The notes beneath the pieces were generated by a model. That model saw only the letters and a program-made list of their open reading frames with translations. It did no database searches and was not told where the DNA came from. This document shows positions 24,174 through 32,375 of a DNA stretch of 64,000 nucleotides, piece by piece; position 1 is the stretch's first letter; each line of letters opens with the position of its first letter. The translations under genes and the position numbers were made by a program. This DNA is from Paenibacillus rhizosphaerae (GTDB lineage: Bacteria > Bacillota > Bacilli > Paenibacillales > Paenibacillaceae), in contig NZ_JACHXJ010000004.1 in assembly GCF_014192015.1 (NCBI RefSeq), positions 1-64,000 of the forward strand. Reading direction: 5' to 3'.

Positions 24174-25124
24174 ATGTCTGAGCAAATCTACGTCGGTGTC
24201 GACTTGGGCGGAACGACCATTAAAGTGGGCATCTGCAATCAAGCGGGACAGCTGATTCAAACGTATGAAGGTCCCACGGAAACAGATAAAGGCGTCGATA
24301 CGGTTATCAACAATATTGAGAAATATGTGCGCCATATCGTAGAGCAGTCCCCTTACAGCTGGGATCAGCTGGCGGGCGTCGGGGCCGGGGTTGCCGGATT
24401 TACCAACGTCCGTGAAGGGATCATCATCCTCGCGCCGAACGTAGGTTTCCGGGATGTACCGATTCGTTCCATTCTGGAGCAAAAAATTGGCAAGCCGATC
24501 AAAATAGATAATGACGCGAACGTGGCCGCGCTTGGAGAGGCTTGGAGCGGTGCCGGACGCGGCATCGACAACTGCGTATGCTATACGCTCGGAACCGGTG
24601 TAGGCGGCGGCATCATCATTAACGGCCGAATCTATCAAGGCTTTTCCGGACTTGCCGGCGAGCTGGGACATATCTCCGTCGTGCCTGATCTGGAAGCCAT
24701 TCAGTGCGGATGCGGCAAAATGGGCTGCGTAGAGACCGTGTCTTCCGCAACTGGCATTATCCGTATGGCCGAAGATGCGGTAGAGCGCGGGGACCGCACT
24801 TCCCTGTCGATGGTTGAGCATATCGCGGCGAAGGAAGTCTTTGACGCAGCCAAAGCCGGCGACGAAGTGGCGCTGCGGATCGTGAACCGCGCCGCCTTCT
24901 ACCTGGGCAAGTCGATGGCTGCGGTAGCGGCGATTCTGAATCCGGAAGTATTCATTATCGGCGGCGGCGTATCCAAGGCGGGAGACATCTTGTTTAACGA
25001 AGTTCGGGAAGTTTATGCGAAGCTGACGCCGGAACCGCTGCAGCGCGGGGTATCGATCCTTCCTGCCGAGCTCGGCAACGATGCGGGCATCGTCGGCGCA
25101 GCCGGTTTGCTGCTCCGTTCGTAA
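24174..25124 (+). CDS. glcK: ROK-family glucokinase
   Basis: 316 aa from ATG 24174 (AAGGTGG eight bases upstream; in-frame GTG 24162 is an alternative). Phosphorylates glucose to glucose-6-phosphate with ATP. ATP-binding DLGGTTIKVG at 10-19, catalytic DNDANVAALGE near 115, GTGVGGGIIING near 140 and the ROK Zn motif CGCGKMGCVE near 180 are complete. It directly precedes rapZ-yvcK-whiA and may be cotranscribed. Confidence 0.94.
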   Translation: MSEQIYVGVDLGGTTIKVGICNQAGQLIQTYEGPTETDKGVDTVINNIEKYVRHIVEQSPYSWDQLAGVGAGVAGFTNVREGIIILAPNVGFRDVPIRSILEQKIGKPIKIDNDANVAALGEAWSGAGRGIDNCVCYTLGTGVGGGIIINGRIYQGFSGLAGELGHISVVPDLEAIQCGCGKMGCVETVSSATGIIRMAEDAVERGDRTSLSMVEHIAAKEVFDAAKAGDEVALRIVNRAAFYLGKSMAAVAAILNPEVFIIGGGVSKAGDILFNEVREVYAKLTPEPLQRGVSILPAELGNDAGIVGAAGLLLRS

Positions 25125-25137
25125 GGGGATTAGGTAA

Positions 25138-25170
25138 AGGTCACCCGCGGGTTAAAATGAGGGGTGACCT
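25138..25170. other. Stem-loop between glcK and rapZ
   Basis: AGGTCACCC and GGGTGACCT form a perfect 9-bp stem with a 15-nt loop, without a following T-run. It may protect the glcK message end or attenuate readthrough into rapZ. Confidence 0.5.
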
Positions 25171-25221
25171 GGGTATACCAAGTAATGTCGGGCCCATATT
25201 CCATAAGGGAGGGGAAAGCTG

Positions 25222-26121
25222 ATGCTGGAAGAGAATAATACTGCGTCGGCCATGGCCACCCTGATTATTATTACAGGCATGTCGGGGGCAGGTAAATCCT
25301 TGGCCGTACGAAGCTTGGAGGATTTGGGATTTTTCTGCGTGGATAATTTACCGCCGGTGCTCATTCCCAAATTTGCGGAACTGATTGAACAATCGAAGGG
25401 GAAAATCGCGAAGGTGGCGCTGGTCATTGACCTGCGCGGCCGGGAGTTCTTTACGGCCTTATCCGAATCATTGAATTATATTAAGGACCACTTCACGATT
25501 CATTGCGAAATTCTATTCCTGGAGGCGACCGATTCGGTCCTCGTGCAGCGTTACAAGGAGACCCGCCGGCGGCATCCGCTTGCGCCGGAGGGCATGCCGC
25601 TGGACGGCATCCGGTTGGAGCGCAAAATGCTGGAAGAGCTCAAGAGCTCGGCCACGGTGGTGCTCGATACGAGCAATATGAAGCCGGGACAATTGAAGGA
25701 CAAAATTATCTCGAGATTTTCCCATTTGGAAAGCAATACCCTTTCGGTCAACGTAACCTCATTCGGATTTAAGTACGGTATTCCGATCGATGCCGATCTG
25801 ATCTTTGACGTCCGCTTTCTTCCGAATCCCCACTATGTGGATAGCCTGCGTCCACACACCGGTCAGGACAGCGATGTGTATGACTATGTCATGAAGTGGC
25901 CTGAAACCCAGGCTTTTCTGACGAAGCTGCTGGATATGCTGCATTTCTTGATTCCCCAATACCGTAAGGAAGGCAAGAGCCAGGTAATCATCGGCATCGG
26001 TTGTACGGGCGGGAAGCACCGCTCGGTGGCGATCGCCGAGTACCTGGGCAAAATGCTGGGAGCCAGCGAGACTGAGACGGTCTCCGTCAGCCATCGGGAT
26101 TCTGAACGTGATCGGCATTAA
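25222..26121 (+). CDS. rapZ: RNase adapter protein RapZ (YvcJ)
   Basis: 299 aa. Nucleotide-binding protein; in E. coli it controls GlmS through sRNA decay, in Bacillus YvcJ affects competence. Walker A GMSGAGKS at 19-26, DLRGREFF near 73, and the C-terminal GCTGGKHRSVAIAEYL motif near 255-270. RBS GGGAGGGG. Head of the conserved rapZ-yvcK-whiA-crh group. Confidence 0.95.
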   Translation: MLEENNTASAMATLIIITGMSGAGKSLAVRSLEDLGFFCVDNLPPVLIPKFAELIEQSKGKIAKVALVIDLRGREFFTALSESLNYIKDHFTIHCEILFLEATDSVLVQRYKETRRRHPLAPEGMPLDGIRLERKMLEELKSSATVVLDTSNMKPGQLKDKIISRFSHLESNTLSVNVTSFGFKYGIPIDADLIFDVRFLPNPHYVDSLRPHTGQDSDVYDYVMKWPETQAFLTKLLDMLHFLIPQYRKEGKSQVIIGIGCTGGKHRSVAIAEYLGKMLGASETETVSVSHRDSERDRH

Positions 26122-26126
26122 AGAGA

Positions 26127-27122
26127 GTGGAAGTGATGACAGTGGCAGAACAAAGAAGTGACCGTCCGCGGATCGTCGTGATGGGCGGGGGCACCGGACT
26201 GTCGGTCATGCTCCGGGGACTGAAGGAAATGCCGCTAGACATCACGGCTGTCGTCACCGTAGCAGACGATGGAGGGAGTTCGGGTATCCTTCGCAGCGAG
26301 CTGCAGATGCCCCCTCCAGGGGACATCCGAAACGTCCTGACGGCACTGGCCGACGTGGAGCCGCTGCTGTCGGAAATGCTGAGATACCGGTTCTCCAGCG
26401 GTTCGGGACTGGCCGGGCACAGCCTGGGGAACCTGATTTTGGCGGCCATGACCGACATCAGCGGTGATTTTGTAACGGCTGTGCGCGAGCTCAGCCGCGT
26501 TTTTGCCGTACGGGGGCGGGTGCTTCCCGCGGCGGGCGAAGCCGTGATCCTGAACGCAGAGATGGAGGACGGCACCATCGTGACCGGCGAGTCGAAAATT
26601 CCGGAAGCCGGCGGGCGGATCAAGCGGGTGTTTCTGGAGCCGGCCCATGTTGAGCCGCTTCCGGAAGCGACCGAGGCCATCCGGGAGGCGGATGCCATCC
26701 TGATCGGCCCGGGAAGTCTATATACGAGCATTCTGCCGAATCTGCTCGTTCCGAAGCTGGCCGAAGCGGTTATGTCTTCGGACGCGATCAAGATTTTCGT
26801 GTGCAACGTCATGACGCAGCCCGGGGAGACGGACGGCTACACCGTAAGCGACCATCTTCAGGCGGTATATGACCATGTCGGCAAGCATCTGTTCGATTAT
26901 GTCATCGTGAACAGCGGCGAAATTCCGACCCAGGTGCAGGACAAATATGCCGAGAAGGGCGCAAAGCCGGTGGAGCTCGATTACGATGAGGTCACCAGTC
27001 TCGGCTATAAGGTTATCGCCGATACGCTGGTCCTGTTCCGGACCTATCTGCGCCATGACGCCGATAAGCTGAGCCGACATATTTACCAGCTGGTTCAAAA
27101 TTGGATTAAACGAAAGAGGTGA
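26127..27122 (+). CDS. yvcK: Gluconeogenesis factor YvcK (CofD-like)
   Basis: 331 aa from GTG 26127; ATG 26136 is an equally possible start. Needed for growth on gluconeogenic carbon sources and for cell-wall precursor balance in Bacillus, and known to bind UDP-sugars. N-terminal GGGTGLSVMLRGLK and DDGGSSGILR, GHSLGNLILAAMT near 100 and the LIGPGSLYTSILPNL motif near 193 are all present. It starts 5 bp after rapZ; its end overlaps the whiA region. Confidence 0.94.
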   Translation: MEVMTVAEQRSDRPRIVVMGGGTGLSVMLRGLKEMPLDITAVVTVADDGGSSGILRSELQMPPPGDIRNVLTALADVEPLLSEMLRYRFSSGSGLAGHSLGNLILAAMTDISGDFVTAVRELSRVFAVRGRVLPAAGEAVILNAEMEDGTIVTGESKIPEAGGRIKRVFLEPAHVEPLPEATEAIREADAILIGPGSLYTSILPNLLVPKLAEAVMSSDAIKIFVCNVMTQPGETDGYTVSDHLQAVYDHVGKHLFDYVIVNSGEIPTQVQDKYAEKGAKPVELDYDEVTSLGYKVIADTLVLFRTYLRHDADKLSRHIYQLVQNWIKRKR

Positions 27123-27127
27123 GTCCC

Positions 27128-28057
27128 GTGTCGTTTGCGGCGCTGACTAAAAAAGAACTGACCCTGATCGAAGCAGAGCCCTGCTGCGAAAAGGCTGAAT
27201 TGTCGGCACTGATCCGGATGAACGGGGCCGTCCAGCTTTCCAATAAAAAGGTTATTCTGGATATATCGACAGAGAATGCGGCCATCGCCAGACGTATCTA
27301 CACATTGATCAAAAAGCATTTCCAGGCGCATACCGAGCTCCTTGTGCGTAAAAAAATGCGTTTGAAGAAAAATAATGTGTACATCGTACGTATTCCTGCA
27401 CAGGTTCAGGAAATACTGAAGGAGCTGAAGATTGTCTCCGAGGGCTTCCTGTTCACATCGCACATTCATCCGGATTTGGTCCGCAAGCCATGCTGCAAAG
27501 GGGCATATTTACGTGGTGCCTTTATGGCGGGGGGCTCCGTGAACAATCCGGAGGGATCGTCATACCATCTTGAAATCGCCTCAATGTATGAGGAGCACTG
27601 CCAGGCCCTTGTAGATCTCGCCAATGAATTTCATCTGAACGCCCGTTGTATAGAGCGCAAGAAGGGGTTCATACTGTATATTAAAGAAGGCGAGAAAATC
27701 ATTGAATTTTTAAGCCTGATTGGGGCCCATCAGGCCTTGTTCAAATTCGAGGATGTGCGGATCATGCGGGATATGCGGAATTCGGTCAACCGGATCGTAA
27801 ACTGTGAAACCGCGAATTTGAACAAGACAATCGGGGCCGCCGTCCGGCAAATCGATAACATCAAGCTGCTACAGAAGGAAGTGGGCCTTGATAATCTGCC
27901 GGACAAACTTCGGGAAGTGGCCGAAGTGAGATTGGCCCATCCCGATATGAACCTGAAGGAAGTCGGTGAACTGCTGAAGGGCACCGTCAGCAAATCCGGC
28001 GTAAACCACCGGTTGCGCAAGATCGACGAAATGGCCGAGAAGATTCGTGGCGGCTGA
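27128..28057 (+). CDS. whiA: DNA-binding protein WhiA
   Basis: 309 aa from GTG 27128 (AAAGAGGTGAG upstream), giving the expected MSFAALTKKEL start. N-terminal LAGLIDADG-homing-endonuclease-like fold without catalytic function (LRGAFMAGGSVNNPE near 120-134), C-terminal HTH (LKEVGELLKGTVSKSGVNHRLRKI split over 275-298). In Bacillus it acts in cell division and chromosome segregation. Confidence 0.95.
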   Translation: MSFAALTKKELTLIEAEPCCEKAELSALIRMNGAVQLSNKKVILDISTENAAIARRIYTLIKKHFQAHTELLVRKKMRLKKNNVYIVRIPAQVQEILKELKIVSEGFLFTSHIHPDLVRKPCCKGAYLRGAFMAGGSVNNPEGSSYHLEIASMYEEHCQALVDLANEFHLNARCIERKKGFILYIKEGEKIIEFLSLIGAHQALFKFEDVRIMRDMRNSVNRIVNCETANLNKTIGAAVRQIDNIKLLQKEVGLDNLPDKLREVAEVRLAHPDMNLKEVGELLKGTVSKSGVNHRLRKIDEMAEKIRGG

Positions 28058-28085
28058 GCCTTTTTTCTTCTAGTTTCCTTCATGG

Positions 28086-28107
28086 TATAATGGTATAATG
28101 TTATAAA
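28086..28107 (+). promoter_or_regulatory. Three tandem -10-like boxes before the HPr/Crh gene
   Basis: TATAAT at 28086 and 28094 and TATAAA at 28102, arranged as 8-bp repeats GGTATAAT. At least one is probably used; -35 boxes are weak. Confidence 0.4.
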
Positions 28108-28157
28108 ATGTGATGTGTGTGAGCTATACAGATTGATCTAATAGGGGGTAAGTTTCC

Positions 28158-28427
28158 ATGACAAAGCACCCGGTAGTTGTCCGTTTGAAAACGGGTCTCC
28201 ATGCCAGACCGGCAGCATTGTTCGTCCAAGAAGCGAATAAGTACTCGTCTGAAATTTTCGTGGAAAAAGATGATAAAAAGGTGAATGCCAAGAGTATCAT
28301 GGGAATTATGAGCCTTGCCATTAGCTCGGGTACGGAAGTAAACATCAGTGCTGAAGGGGCGGACGCAGAACAGGCTGTAACCGCTTTAGTCAACTTGGTG
28401 GGCAAAGAAGAGCTTGAAAACCAATAA
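28158..28427 (+). CDS. crh: HPr-family protein at the crh locus, with His15 and Ser46
   Basis: 89 aa. HPr/Crh fold. The position after whiA is that of crh, and the Crh-like segment ARPAALFVQEAN is kept. But residue 15 is His (TGLHARPA), whereas B. subtilis Crh has Gln there and cannot take part in PTS transfer. Ser46 (NAKSIMG), the HprK target, is present. So it could work as phosphocarrier, as CcpA corepressor, or both. Whether a separate ptsH exists cannot be seen. RBS AGGGGGT. Confidence 0.9.
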   Translation: MTKHPVVVRLKTGLHARPAALFVQEANKYSSEIFVEKDDKKVNAKSIMGIMSLAISSGTEVNISAEGADAEQAVTALVNLVGKEELENQ

Positions 28428-28492
28428 TAAACAATTATAGAATGGGCCCTGCGGCTGCGTTTGATGCGGCGCGGAGGCCATTTTCTGCACAA

Positions 28493-28532
28493 AGCAGTCC
28501 GTTTCTCCTTGGGAGAGCGGGCTGTTTTTTGC
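28493..28532 (+). terminator. Intrinsic terminator after the HPr/Crh gene
   Basis: AGCAGTCCG-TTTCTCC, loop TTG, GGAGAGCGGGCTG, then TTTTTT. Confidence 0.85.
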
Positions 28533-28563
28533 TGTCAGGCGTGGTTTGGGACGATTTGGCTCT

Positions 28564-28590
28564 TATAAAAATAAATCCGGCATCCGATAT
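28564..28590 (+). promoter_or_regulatory. Candidate sigma-D (motility) promoter of the chemoreceptor gene
   Basis: TCCGATAT (28583-28590) matches seven of eight bases of the sigma-D -10 GCCGATAT, with TATA (28564-28567) at a 15-bp spacer in place of TAAA. It lies 77 bp before a chemoreceptor gene, the usual kind of sigma-D target. Confidence 0.55.
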
Positions 28591-28666
28591 CATAGCTATA
28601 GCCGTCATGCAAGGGGCGGCAGCGGGGAAGCCCGGATTCATTATTTTAATAAAGAGGGGTCAACGT

Positions 28667-30205
28667 ATGGGGAAATGGAACAGTACCACAACCAACACAG
28701 AGGATGCTGAAGGGTCGGGGAAAGGACGGAGGCTGACGATCGCGGAGCGGGACGCGATGGGCAGAAACCGGATTCTGCTGATCGCGATTCTGATCTCGAC
28801 GCTGATGGCCGTGTCCACGATCAAGCTGGGAAGCCTCGGCGATCTGACGAGTCTCAACAACGTAAGCTTTTTGATTGATTTGGTGGTTCTGCTGGTGATG
28901 GTGTACAGCCAAGTCCGGCGTAAGCTGATTCACCAGGCGGCGGTTATTGCCATTACGGGGGTGGCTCTGACGATCCTCATTCAGGCTGTGAATTCCTCCA
29001 GCCCGAGCAGCTTGTTTTCCATATACTATTTGCTCGTCTTGGCGCTGATCACCTTGCGTATCGTATTAACCTCAATCACGATGCTGTACGGCTTGGGATT
29101 GATGCTCTACCTGTGCCTGCAAAAGGCCGATGCGGTTCAGCTCGGAACCGGTTCCAAAGACGGACCGTCAGCGATCATCATCATGTATGCGCTTGTATGC
29201 GTCATGGTGTTCCTGCTGCTGCGGGTGACCCGGTCCTTGATGAACAATATGAGAGCGGCCAGCGATCAGACCGAGCGGCTGCTGGCCGAGCAGAAGGAAC
29301 AAAAGGAACATGTCCTGGGAAGCGTGGCTGCGGTGACCGGCAGCATCGATGACTTGACGCAAGCGGTCGAGGATAACACAGCCTCGTTCCAGCAGATGAA
29401 CGCCGCTTTTCAGGAAATATCGGGCGGGGCATCCTCCCAGGTGGATTCCACCTATGCCATTAACGAGTCCATTAAGCGGATGAACGAGATGATCAAGCAG
29501 ATGTCCAGCTCGACGGAAACACTGCTGAGCCGGACAGGTACGGCGAACCGGCTGTCGGAATCCGGCAAGGACAAGGTGGAGCAGCTGAACGAAGCGATTA
29601 TCGAATTCAAGGAAGAAATCGGCGCCATGTCGCAGGATATCCAAAGCTTGACCGGAAAGGTGCATGAAACGACGCAGTTCAGCCAGACCATTCAGGAGAT
29701 TGCGAACCAGACCAACCTGCTGTCGCTGAACGCCAGCATCGAGGCGGCACGGGCAGGCGAACATGGGCAAGGTTTTGCCGTGGTCGCCCGGGAAATCCGC
29801 AAACTGGCGGAGAATGCCTCGGACTCGGCGGAGAAAATTTCGCTCCAGCTTCACAGCTTCTCCGAACTGATGAGCGACACCCTGATGCGGATGGATCAAG
29901 TGGCGGAGCGAATGCAGAAGAGCAGCGAGATGACGCATGAGACGTACGAAGCCTTTGAATCCATTAAAGAGTCGGTGGCCGGACTGCTGCAGATTTCGGA
30001 CGGGTACCGCGGATTGATTCACGAAGTGGATACGTTCTCGGGTTCCATTGACGAGTCCACTTCGCATCTTGCGTCGGTGAACGAGCAAACGTCGGCTACA
30101 CTGCAGGAGCTGTCGGCGACACTGCAGTCCCTCCTCGGGAACAATGAGCAGAGCCTGGCCGGCATTAAGGAAGCGCAGAGCCACTTGAAATCGATCGTCA
30201 GCTGA
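28667..30205 (+). CDS. Methyl-accepting chemotaxis protein with six-helix membrane domain
   Basis: 512 aa from ATG 28667 (AAAGAGGGG upstream; the open frame extends further without a site). About six membrane segments fill residues 30-200 with almost no extracellular loop and no HAMP domain. The cytoplasmic MA signalling domain follows, with the highly conserved hairpin tip near QTNLLSLNASIEAARAGEHG. This is a class of receptors that sense through the membrane domain itself. Ligand unknown. Confidence 0.9.
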   Translation: MGKWNSTTTNTEDAEGSGKGRRLTIAERDAMGRNRILLIAILISTLMAVSTIKLGSLGDLTSLNNVSFLIDLVVLLVMVYSQVRRKLIHQAAVIAITGVALTILIQAVNSSSPSSLFSIYYLLVLALITLRIVLTSITMLYGLGLMLYLCLQKADAVQLGTGSKDGPSAIIIMYALVCVMVFLLLRVTRSLMNNMRAASDQTERLLAEQKEQKEHVLGSVAAVTGSIDDLTQAVEDNTASFQQMNAAFQEISGGASSQVDSTYAINESIKRMNEMIKQMSSSTETLLSRTGTANRLSESGKDKVEQLNEAIIEFKEEIGAMSQDIQSLTGKVHETTQFSQTIQEIANQTNLLSLNASIEAARAGEHGQGFAVVAREIRKLAENASDSAEKISLQLHSFSELMSDTLMRMDQVAERMQKSSEMTHETYEAFESIKESVAGLLQISDGYRGLIHEVDTFSGSIDESTSHLASVNEQTSATLQELSATLQSLLGNNEQSLAGIKEAQSHLKSIVS

Positions 30206-30240
30206 TCGTTTTGTAGGCATAAGATTATTTTTCTAAGATG

Positions 30241-30266
30241 TGCAACATTTAACAGCCCCCTACGTC
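30241..30266 (+). promoter_or_regulatory. Candidate ECF-sigma promoter of the SIMPL-domain gene
   Basis: TGCAAC (30241-30246), 16-bp spacer, CGTC (30263-30266), matching the AAC/CGT pattern of ECF sigma factors such as SigM and SigW of Bacillus. The downstream gene encodes an envelope protein. Confidence 0.55.
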
Positions 30267-30360
30267 TAGTAGACAAATACAGTTGGAAGGTAAGGGCGGC
30301 CGCGCTTGCGCTTTCGGCTATATGGATACACTGGAAGTATAAAAAGGGAGGCTGAAGGTA

Positions 30361-31116
30361 ATGAAAACATGGCTCAAACCGGTAGGTTCCGTGCTGATCG
30401 CGGGAGCGCTCTTGGCCGGAGGCGCGGGCGTGACCGGACTGGCTGGCTCGACCACCGTCTATGCGGACCAGGATGTACAGCGCAATGTCATCAACGTTGT
30501 GGGCAAGGGTGAGATCTCGGTCAAACCGGATATCGCATACTTGTCGATCGGGGTGGATTCGCAGGCGGCAACGGCACAAAGCGCGCAAAAGGCAACGGCA
30601 GACAAAATCCAAAAAATTACCGCGCTGCTGAAGACGACGTGGAAAATCGAAGACAAGGATATCAAGAGCACGACTTTCTATGTGCAGCCGAACTACACCT
30701 ACAACGAGAAGGACGGACAAAAAGTGACGGGCTATACGGCTCACCATACGCTGCAGGTATCGTACCGCGACCTGTCCAAGGTTGGACAGCTGCTTGATGC
30801 CGCTTCCAGTGCCGGCGCCAACAACATCGAGAGCGTACAGTTCTCTGTTGAGAACCGTGACCAATATGAGGCACAAGTGATTGAGAAAGCGATGGCTAAC
30901 GCTGATCTGAAAGCGGGCGCGATTGCCAAGGCTGCTAAGCGCCAGCTGGGTGTCGTCCTGGTCGTAAGCCAAGGCGATGCGCAGAACCCGATCATCTATG
31001 CCGAATCTTCCATGGCTAAAATGACTGCAGACAGCAGCGCTGGCAATGCCACCTCGGTTGAGCCTGGCGAAGTGAAAGTATCGACGCAGGTGAGTGTGCA
31101 GTACGAAATGAAATAA
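30361..31116 (+). CDS. Secreted SIMPL-domain (DUF541) protein
   Basis: 251 aa. A signal peptide covers ~1-37 (KTWLKPVGSV then a hydrophobic stretch ending VYADQ). Residues ~45-245 are a SIMPL/DUF541 domain (GKGEISVKPDIAYLSIGVD). Members are periplasmic or cell-surface proteins linked to oxidative and envelope stress; biochemical role unclear. RBS AAAGGGAGG. An ECF-type promoter upstream suggests stress control. Confidence 0.9.
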   Translation: MKTWLKPVGSVLIAGALLAGGAGVTGLAGSTTVYADQDVQRNVINVVGKGEISVKPDIAYLSIGVDSQAATAQSAQKATADKIQKITALLKTTWKIEDKDIKSTTFYVQPNYTYNEKDGQKVTGYTAHHTLQVSYRDLSKVGQLLDAASSAGANNIESVQFSVENRDQYEAQVIEKAMANADLKAGAIAKAAKRQLGVVLVVSQGDAQNPIIYAESSMAKMTADSSAGNATSVEPGEVKVSTQVSVQYEMK

Positions 31117-31140
31117 GAACGGGCTGATTTGATCCGAGCC

Positions 31141-31187
31141 AAGCCGCCGTTTTGGGGACAGACGTCTCTTGAAGCGGCGGCTTTTTG
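31141..31187 (+). terminator. Intrinsic terminator after the SIMPL gene
   Basis: AGCCGCCG (31142-31149) pairs with CGGCGGCT (31175-31182), followed by TTTT. Confidence 0.85.
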
Positions 31188-31240
31188 CGCAGATGTGGGT
31201 CCTGATCCCCCCTTTTCCAGCGGGAAAACGCAGAAAGGTA

Positions 31241-31269
31241 TTGTACCACGGGTCAAAAAACGTTATAGT
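31241..31269 (+). promoter_or_regulatory. Sigma-A promoter of potABCD
   Basis: TTGTAC (31241-31246), 17 bp, TATAGT (31264-31269); the start site would be near 31276, giving a ~130-nt leader. Confidence 0.7.
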
Positions 31270-31313
31270 GAATATGCGAAAAATTGTACATGCAGCAACA
31301 GTTATAGACAACT

Positions 31314-31331
31314 TCCGTTGATCGTAACGGA
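31314..31331 (+). other. Leader stem-loop in the pot operon
   Basis: TCCGTT-GATCGT-AACGGA: perfect 6-bp stem 17 bases before a terminator hairpin. Confidence 0.5.
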
Positions 31332-31347
31332 GAATTATAATTTACCG

Positions 31348-31379
31348 AAAAAGCCATACCCATGGATATGGCTTTTTTC
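31348..31379 (+). terminator. Intrinsic terminator within the potABCD leader
   Basis: AAAAAGCCATA, loop CCCATGGA, TATGGCTTTTTT: an 11-bp stem with T-run located between the promoter (31241-31269) and potA (31407). This arrangement suggests attenuation or termination of a short leader transcript. No known riboswitch class recognised. Confidence 0.7.
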
Positions 31380-31406
31380 TTAGTAATGGATAAGGGGTTG
31401 ATGCAT

Positions 31407-32375
31407 ATGATTGAACTTGTCCAGATTGAGAAGCATTTTGAAGGACAAGTTGTCGTGCATCCGCTGTCACTGAACATTGAAGAAGGGGAATTCCTGACTC
31501 TGCTCGGGCCTAGCGGCTGCGGTAAGACGACCATACTACGCATGATTGCCGGATTCGAACAGCCGACTCACGGCGAGATCATTCTGGAAGGGCAGAACGT
31601 CACGAAGCTTCCGCCTAACCAGCGGGACTTGAACCTGGTGTTCCAGCACTACGCGCTGTTCCCGCATATGACCGTCGGAGACAATATCGCCTTCGGTTTG
31701 AAAATGAAAAAGCTGCCCCAGGCAGAGCAAAAAGCACGGGTTGCTGAAGCCGTCCAGATGACTCAGCTAACCGCGCTTACTTCGCGTTATCCGCATCAGC
31801 TGTCCGGCGGACAGCAGCAGCGGGTGGCCATCGCGAGAGCGATCGCGAACAAGCCCAAAGTGCTCCTGCTCGACGAGCCGCTGGGCGCGCTCGACCTGCA
31901 GCTGCGCAAGAGCCTGCAGTCCGAGCTGAAGCATCTGCAGCGCTCGCTGGGCATCACCTTTGTCTATGTTACGCACGACCAGGAGGAAGCAATGATGCTG
32001 TCCGACCGGATCGTGATCATGAACAGCGGCAAAGTCGAACAGGTCGGCACGCCGAAGGAGATCTACGCCGCGCCGAAGACGCTTTTCGCCGCGACCTTCG
32101 TCGGAGAAAACAACATTTTCAGTTCCGGTTCCGAGCTGTTTGCCGTACGTCCGGAAAAACTGCGCCCAAGTCGGGAAACTGAGGGGGCCCGCAAGACCGG
32201 AGTGATTCAGGATGTGCTGTATCTTGGCAACGTCCATAAGCTTACCGTCCAGCTCGATGGCGAACCGATGATGGTGACGATCGCCCTGGACTTCGAAGAT
32301 GAGATGGCTTGGAAGATGGGCCAACGGATCGGGGTGGACTGGAATCCGCGGGATGAGGTGGTCATCGGGGCATGA
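31407..32375 (+). CDS. potA: Spermidine/putrescine ABC transporter ATP-binding protein
   Basis: 322 aa from ATG 31407 (AAGGGGT nine bases upstream; ATG 31401 possible; the longer frame would start inside the terminator hairpin). Walker A GPSGCGKT near 37-44, signature LSGGQQQR near 134, Walker B LLLDEP near 155, TOBE region from ~240. Energises the PotBCD importer. Confidence 0.93.
   Translation: MIELVQIEKHFEGQVVVHPLSLNIEEGEFLTLLGPSGCGKTTILRMIAGFEQPTHGEIILEGQNVTKLPPNQRDLNLVFQHYALFPHMTVGDNIAFGLKMKKLPQAEQKARVAEAVQMTQLTALTSRYPHQLSGGQQQRVAIARAIANKPKVLLLDEPLGALDLQLRKSLQSELKHLQRSLGITFVYVTHDQEEAMMLSDRIVIMNSGKVEQVGTPKEIYAAPKTLFAATFVGENNIFSSGSELFAVRPEKLRPSRETEGARKTGVIQDVLYLGNVHKLTVQLDGEPMMVTIALDFEDEMAWKMGQRIGVDWNPRDEVVIGA

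Noticed and set aside
30406..30480. SIMPL protein as lipoprotein
   Set aside because: The signal peptide ends near VYADQ and no lipobox Cys is present, so ordinary secretion or surface retention is more likely.
31276..31406. Known riboswitch (purine, TPP, SAM, cobalamin) in the pot leader
   Set aside because: None of the conserved cores of these classes can be read; only generic stem-loops and a terminator are present.
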